Shown: positions 21,872 to 27,273 of the stretch, one piece after another
Position numbering within the stretch: the stretch's first letter is position 1
Layout of the letters: each line of letters opens with the position of its first letter
From: Priapulus caudatus
Taxonomy: Eukaryota; Priapulida; Priapulimorpha; Priapulimorphida; Priapulidae
Reading direction: 5' to 3'
Assembly: GCF_000485595.1 (NCBI RefSeq)
Contig: NW_014577215.1
Coordinates: 299,292 to 326,564 of the forward strand
Length of the DNA stretch: 27,273 nucleotides
The notes under the pieces: model-generated
Told to the model about the DNA's origin: nothing
The model's database searches: none
What the model saw: only the letters and a program-made list of their open reading frames with translations
Translations under genes and position numbers: made by a program

Positions 21872-21932
21872 GTACAGGTGGCAGCACCTGTACATTCGTA
21901 GATATGTTCAAGAGTAGATTATCTACTCTTGA
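21872..21932. other. Two adjacent perfect hairpins
   Basis: GTACAGGTG-GCAG-CACCTGTAC (21872-21893) is followed 14 nt later by TCAAGAGTAGA-TTA-TCTACTCTTGA (21908-21932). The stems are 9 and 11 bp with no mismatch. The function is unknown. Confidence 0.85.
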
Positions 21933-21939
21933 TATGTTT

Positions 21940-22329
21940 TAATCGTATTCCTCTGGGTCCTACACCTACACCTGATGTATGTGACGACGGTAGTTATGCG
22001 CATGTATGTCACCGTGTGTTCACTCGCATGCACGCGCCCTCGACCTACATCTCCACGCTGGCCTTGGCCCTGCGCCATTTTCGCGTGTCTCCTTTATCTG
22101 TGCGAGTGCTCGGTGGGGATAGAGCTTGTAACTTTATAAACAACTGCATTTTTTAGGCGTGCAGCCTGCCTAGTTTATGTGGCTTGTGCCCCCGTAGTTG
22201 ACGCATCGTTGAGGGTTACTCCGCTGTTCGTTCTCGGGTGCGGGCAGTTCGCTGTTTTCTCAGAAACGTAATAGGCAGGCATGATGAGAGTGATCCAGCG
22301 GCGGTTCCCAGTGAGCGAGAGTCGCTCGT
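21940..22329. other. Unassigned stretch
   Basis: No recognised gene. A short plus ORF (21929-22156) lacks any identifiable motif. Confidence 0.4.
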
Positions 22330-22334
22330 ATTAG

Positions 22335-22545
22335 CTGGTCGTGCGTGCGTGCGTGCGGGCGTGTGTTCGTTCGTACGTGCGTGCGTGTTCGTGCGTGCGT
22401 GCGTGCGTGCGTGTGTTTGTTCGTGCGTGTTTGGGTGCATGCCTACATCCGTGGATGCGCACGTGTGTGCGTGCGTGCGCAGGTGTATGTGCGCGTGCGC
22501 ACGTACGTGTGTGCGTGCGTATATGTGTGTGTGCGTGTAGGAGAG
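22335..22545 (+). repeat. GTGC/GCGT microsatellite
   Basis: Imperfect CGTG and TGTG repeats, the complement type of the CACG run at 16320-16415. The Val/Arg/Cys ORFs on the plus strand and the His/Thr/Arg ORF on the minus strand are repeat translations. Confidence 0.93.
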
Positions 22546-22827
22546 AGACGTGTTATTTATCACCGACAACAGCCATTATTTTCGCGAAATTAATATTTCA
22601 GGATTTAGCCACTGTACATGTTTGCTCGAGTTACCTAATAAAAAAGGCTAAACAAGTTCTTACGACTGTTTTTTGGCTGAGGGGATTCTCGCTTTGTGAG
22701 CCGGCGCTCACATACGCCCTTGCCAGCCGCCGCTAGTCCGAGTGTTTGTTGACTTTTTTTCAAAATAGAAGTGTTAACCCGAATACTACCATTGCTACAA
22801 GTTGGGTTTTGGATTTCCCAGTAACGA

Positions 22828-23045
22828 TGAGAGCGAGGAGGAGAGAGATCGAGGGGGAAGAGAGAGAGAGAAAGATGGAGAATGATAAGGGGCTGGGAAG
22901 AACGGGGGAGGGAGGTGGAGGGCGGAAGATAGAGGGACAGATAGAGAAAGAGAGAAACATAGAGAGAGTGGGGGGTTGGAGAGACAAAGATATAGATACA
23001 TAATAAAGAATGACAGAGAGAAAGAAAGAACGAGAGACAGAGAAG
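22828..23045 (+). repeat. Purine-rich (GA) tract
   Basis: About 215 bp with very few pyrimidines on the plus strand (GAGAGA, GGGGGA, AAGAAAG). The Leu/Ser/Pro minus-strand ORFs are compositional. Confidence 0.9.
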
Positions 23046-24789
23046 GGGCGAGACCCCTTGCGATGAGACGCTGGTGCGCATGCGCACTCACACCGATCTA
23101 GCTACATTAATTGTATCAGGAACGTTTCCCGGCAACCGGAAAGCTCGCCCCTGTTCGCAGCGCGCTTAGATGCTGTGCAAGTCGTGTGTTCGCGTCTGCT
23201 TCCGTCCTGTCAATAAGAGACGTGAGAGAGCGAGAGCTCGTCACATTTCCATGCAGTGCAGCGCCACAGAAGCGCATAAACGTGTGATGGGCACATTCAT
23301 AGCCACCGCGTTAGCGTTATGCCCGTGATTAGGGTTAGTGTCAAGGTTAGGGTGAATTTATGGTGATGGTTAGTGTTATGGCTATGCGCCAGAATTGGGG
23401 ACTGAATTATGATTGTGGTTAGAAATAGGGTTGTTATTTGGGTTTATAGGTGGCGAGATACGCTATGGTGAGGACCAAGATTGGGGTGATGGTGAGGGAT
23501 AATAGAGTTTGTGTCATGAATAATTCAATAACGTATAATATGGAGAACGTGTCTCCATCTCGTATCGCTGTGACCGTAGTTAGCGTACACATGCGATTGG
23601 CGTTGTCAGCTGAAGACTGAATGTATTTTAATGGGTACCTGCCAGCAATTGTCTCTTTGATTGTCTACTACTACTCGGTTATAGTGCTTAGGAATGCAAC
23701 TTACAGGAATTCTTGTCTTCCCTCAAAACGTTCATTTTAATTAGATTAAAATACGTTTAGTGACGTTTTGTAAAGTTGTCTGATAATCTAGTTTTCTTCA
23801 ACGGGGATTTTAAAATTATTTAAACCGGTGAATGTTGTAAGGGAAATTTTAAATTTATCGTTTAATGGTTCAAAACATCGATTCAGCTATAAAGAAAGTA
23901 ATAGTATTCTTATTTACTGTTATTATTTAGCTCTCTTGCATGCAAAAATGTAATTTGCAAACAGTCACTAAATTACGTATGAATACTCCTAAGATTGAGA
24001 TGTATACACACCGCAAGATAGCTTAATCATGTGCATGGAAGCAACATGTTTATCTATCTATTTACATGAAATAGCCATGGAGAATACTTCCTGGCTCAGG
24101 AACTCACTATTCATTATGGGTGTCAGTGCGGTACATGCTGGGTGGGGAGGTGGGGGGGGGGGCTTACGTGTTTGACTGCGTGTGCGCGCGTGCGTTTATG
24201 ACAGAGAAGCTAGTGTAAATGCATTTAGCTCTGACATTTGAACCTTGTTTTAAGGGATAGACAGTCCCAGGGAAAGTTTCAAATATCACTGAAACGTGAA
24301 AGTGCATTTAGGTGTATTTAGGTACTACTATCGCACGAACAAACAACCAGTAAAAAAACCCAGTGGCAGGTTGGGCCGGGCAATACAAAAATGTCCGTTA
24401 GTCCACACCGTAGCACACATCAGTATCCTTCCCCGCTTTCAGTATCGTGCAGCCATGGTTTCATTAGTATAACAGATAAACATACATTGTGCTGTGAAAC
24501 GGAGTTCGCGCATGTTTTTTTCTGAGCTGGGCGCCCTAGATAGCCTCTGCGAAACCCTGGACCTCTGGCAGGACACGTACGACCCCTGAGTACGTTAGGG
24601 GATAGAATGAACATCGTCAACCAAGGACGACAACGATACAACAATTGTATGGTGCAATCGCAGTTAGATATCTCTGCCTGGGATTTATAGACCGTGAAGT
24701 TATTAAGGAAGAGTTAATCTGTAACTTCGTGTTGGGACTTAAGCTCGCAAGAATACGAAGATAATTGTGTTGCTGAACGCGATGTCAGC
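23046..24789. other. Unassigned stretch with decayed TTAGGG-like DNA
   Basis: About 1.7 kb without a recognised gene. Between 23325 and 23510, G-rich phrases such as GATTAGGGTTAG, AGGTTAGGGTG and GGTTAGTG look like a degraded telomere-type repeat. A minus ORF at 24420-24644 (74 codons) shows no identifiable domain. A run of 10 G occurs near 24152. Confidence 0.4.
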
Positions 24790-24790
24790 T

Positions 24791-24842
24791 GGTATATATA
24801 TATATATATATATATATACTTATATTATATATAATGTATATA
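24791..24842. repeat. TA dinucleotide tract
   Basis: An alternating TA run of about 25 bp followed by imperfect TATAT sequence. Confidence 0.95.
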
Positions 24843-24921
24843 GCGGATACCGGTTATGCCGGGGAAATCGTGGCGTATACTCCAGTGTGACTGTCGCTTG
24901 GTTGAGGGAAATACAAAAAAA

Positions 24922-25092
24922 TCTAACTATCTATCTATCCATGCATCCATCATCCATCGATTCAGCCAATCCAATCCAGTCCATGATCACGGATCATCCC
25001 ATGATCGCGATCCCCATCCAGTCTCATTGCATGTTCCATGCATCCATACATCGATGGCATGCATGCATTCGCATCCCATCATCCATCCAAAC
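24922..25092 (+). repeat. ATCC tetranucleotide microsatellite, degenerate
   Basis: CTAT then CATC/ATCC units interspersed with GATC-type palindromes (ATGATCACGGATCATCC). It is followed by about 100 bp of A-rich DNA (25093-25180). Confidence 0.85.
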
Positions 25093-25180
25093 GAATAAAT
25101 AAGAAATCTAAAGAAAAGACTTAAAAATAGAAAGATAAAAAATAAAATAATACAATAAATTATATAAAAATATAAAATTT

Positions 25181-25974
25181 TGATCTGTAACCTACATATA
25201 GGCTTCGTTAAAGTGTTCCGTTAATTTGCGGTATTATTATCATGGTAATAGTTTATCTGAATTTTTTACTAAACGTATTAAGTGTAGTAAGGAACGTAAA
25301 ATTTTGAAATTAACGGTGAAGTGGCAGAAGTCTAGTAATACAGCAAAAGTAAGGAAAAGAAAGTTTAATTTTGATTTCGAACAAAATTAATGTTTGGAGT
25401 CTAGATGCTTATTGCAATTCGGCCCTGTGCGGTATGGGTTAAAGACATGGATTAAACGTCTGGAGATGGACAAAAGATATCCTCGTTCTAGTTAGATATA
25501 GATTGATGTATATTTTCAGGTTCCTCAGGCAAATTCACATTTTCGGAGTTAATTTCTTCCAAGTGAGAGGCAGATAGAATCATTGTCTGACGACGTGTGT
25601 CGTTAACGTCCAGCCTTACACCCTCCGAAGTCTTAAGCCGAATGTTTACTTTAATAATATACTAGATATATGTAAAGTATATATATTAGTGTGTAGTATA
25701 TTACCCTACTATATATTAATATAATATTTTTAACTGCAGTATAAGATTTAAGAAGGCAACTTCCATTTGCCGTGCATTTATTGTGGCTCGGAATGAAATT
25801 TACTCGAGCCTCGCAATAAATTCAGTTAGCAGATGGGCCGTATAGGCTGGAAACCCTAACACGCGGCAGTGGCGTTCACTCGTGTAATATTTTCCTATAT
25901 TATAATATAAATTTCAGGATGTCCATATAGGTGTGCTTTTAATCAGAAGGCGTTAAGGCTGTACTAGTATATCT
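25181..25974. other. AT-rich unassigned stretch
   Basis: AT-rich DNA without ORFs of note. TATATA-rich sequence lies at 25655-25735. Confidence 0.45.
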
Positions 25975-25979
25975 CTGTC

Positions 25980-26215
25980 CACACGAGAGAGAAAGAGAGA
26001 GGCAGAGCGACTTATTATATGATAAAGTAGGAAATGAGAACAGAGAGGGAGAGAGCGTGTATACGGGAGAGGAGATATAGCAAAGAAATGATAAAGTTGG
26101 CATTAAGAGATGGGAGGGGGAGATGCCTTGGATGGTAAAAAAAGAGAGGGAAGAGAGAAGCAGAGCAGGTGGGCGGTGGGAGATGGAGAGGGAGAGAATG
26201 AGGAAGAATAACAAT
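25980..26215 (+). repeat. Purine-rich (GA) tract
   Basis: GAGAGAAAGAGAGA and GGGAGGGGGAGA runs interrupted by short mixed segments. The minus-strand Leu/Ser ORF is compositional. Confidence 0.85.
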
Positions 26216-26321
26216 TAGGAGCGGTCAACGGAAGTTGAACACTAATGTGGTCTTTAACATTGCGTCACATGTGCACATACCTCTTCAGCAGGTGTGTTTG
26301 AGACGTAAGGGTAAACAAAAC

Positions 26322-26645
26322 CTCACTTAAGCTTAGCGCAGACCTGCGTTTTTTGGTTGCTCGTCGCTGCAACCTGCAACCGCAAGCGATCGGTAGATGT
26401 GTCACCGCGTGTGCGCACACATGCGATTTCGAAGCAATTCTAGAGCAATGTGGGAGCGATTGGGAGCGACTCAGAATCAAAACAGTTCGATTTCTTGCAA
26501 CTCGTCGCAAGCGACCAGAATCGCTACGGGTTGCAGTTGCACGTTCCCGTAGACGTAGCGATTTCACAGCAATTTTACAGCGATTCTAAAATCGCTGTCG
26601 AGTTGCATGAAAAAGTCACAGGTCTGCGCTAGGCTTTAGTGTGAG
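26322..26645. mobile_element. Short TIR element (MITE-like, CACTA-like ends)
   Basis: The left end CTCACTTAAGCTTAGCGCAG continues ACCTG. The complement of the right end, CTCACACTAAAGCCTAGCGC, continues AGACCTG. The inverted ends are about 25 bp with a 2-bp indel and two mismatches. The interior has repeated CGCAAGCGA and CGATTT motifs and a hairpin ACAGCGATT-CTAA-AATCGCTGT (26575-26596). It is about 320 bp without a transposase. The CACTA resemblance of the right end is suggestive only, and no clear target-site duplication was found. The ORFs 26265-26567 (-), 26353-26589 (+) and 26450-26632 (+) fall in it and are not credited. Confidence 0.65.
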
Positions 26646-26970
26646 AAGCCCATGAGTGTCAGGCCATGCATGAACGACTTCTTGTTTGGCGTAACAGCAG
26701 CCAACGTTTCTACGGTGGGTAGATGACAAAACAACATTCGGCGCACACCAGGTTAGGGTTTGGAATATTCATTAACGAGTCGAATTAATAATTACCAACG
26801 CTCCTACTGTGAACGTGATTGCAATTCGGCAGTGTGGTGCACCCCCTAAGATTCGCGAGTCTCTGATTAATTTGGTCTGGAGTAATGTAACGTGTGCGTG
26901 GTCTACTCACCCAGAGGCATCTGCTCTGATACATTACACATGCAGTTCAGTTCACAGGCAATGATTAGTA

Positions 26971-27080
26971 AGGCTGAGAGGGTCTATGTCCCCCCTGCAG
27001 GGTACTGCCGGAACGTACCCTGGTACTATCTAATATGCCGGACCGTACCTCGCCTACTCCACTAACGAGTCTAGGGAGTC
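26971..27080 (+). mobile_element. Truncated copy of the telomere-carrying TIR element
   Basis: AGGCTGAGAGGGTCTATGTC, then GGTACTGCCGGAACGTACCC, ACTATCTAATATGCCGGACC and GAGTCTAGGGAGTC match 20785-20919. The 38-bp inner part of the terminal repeat (GGTCCGGTATACCGG region) is missing, and the copy stops before the CCCTAA core. Confidence 0.8.
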
Positions 27081-27149
27081 TAATAACAGAGCTCGCTAAA
27101 GCGCGGGGACGTCCATAGCTAATGGCAAGAGAAAGGCGTTGCGCTTACT

Positions 27150-27273
27150 AATGCTCATAGGGTCTATGTCCCGTCGCAGGTACTGGCCGGAACGTACCCT
27201 AGGTACACTATCAGATATGGTTAGGGTTAGGGTTAGGGTTTAGGGTTTAGGGAGTAGGCGTAGGCGAGCTGCG
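27150..27273 (-). mobile_element. Partial copy of the telomere-carrying TIR element, cut by the window end
   Basis: AATGCTCATAGGGTCTATGT matches the complement of the right end at 21078. After a shortened terminal repeat come TTAGGG and TTTAGGG units (27219-27251) and GGAGTAGGCGTAGGCG, in the same order as in the complement of the full element. It is therefore inverted relative to the 20783-21078 copy. Confidence 0.8.

Noticed and set aside
22635-23091. Leu/Ser/Pro-rich minus ORFs (up to 150 codons)
   Set aside because: They are the complement of a purine-rich tract; composition alone explains them.

Overview
This window looks like nuclear DNA of a eukaryote with a repeat-rich, compositionally patchy genome. 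No bacterial gene packing is visible. The evidence is long microsatellites, AATAAA-type poly(A) signals, TTAGGG-like interstitial telomere tracts, short terminal-inverted-repeat (TIR) elements and almost no convincing long ORFs. The taxon cannot be fixed from sequence alone. A marine protist or alga (stramenopile, haptophyte or dinoflagellate) or a marine invertebrate are both possible.

Layout. A family of about 3.6 kb occurs three times: copy A (1-3590, forward), copy B (10855-14430, inverted, matching A 2675 back to 1) and copy C (16850-19410, inverted, matching A 3590 back to 1190). The copies differ mostly by small insertions and deletions, which suggests noisy long-read sequence, old decay, or both. 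A 25-N assembly gap (12545-12569) lies inside copy B exactly where a minisatellite begins. Between A and B are an unassigned stretch, a 26-bp minisatellite (about 4870-5200) and a 5.4 kb AT-rich block (5250-10610).

The only recognisable protein-coding material is in that AT-rich block, on the minus strand. It is an array of about 27 degenerate units of about 180 bp (60 aa) encoding VCBS/FG-GAP-like repeats: W-[FY]-E-N-x-D-G-x-G-x-F motifs alternating with D-x-D-x-D-G-D loops. It ends in an open C-terminal segment (5275-5685) whose stop codon overlaps an AATAAA signal. Frameshifts and stops interrupt the array throughout, and its 5' end meets a very GC-rich 245 bp block at copy B.

From 14413 to 16845 the plus strand is an almost continuous run of different microsatellites (TC, TATC, CA, CACG, CTG). 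Downstream of copy C lies a 30-bp minisatellite with 5.8 exact-length units. Next comes a roughly 296 bp element with about 94 bp inverted ends and a telomere-like core (20783-21078), followed by further simple-repeat tracts. A second TIR element (26322-26645) and two partial copies of the telomere-carrying element (26971-27080 and 27150 to the window end) close the window. The rest is intergenic or unrecognised. No tRNA, rRNA, CRISPR array or intact transposase was seen.
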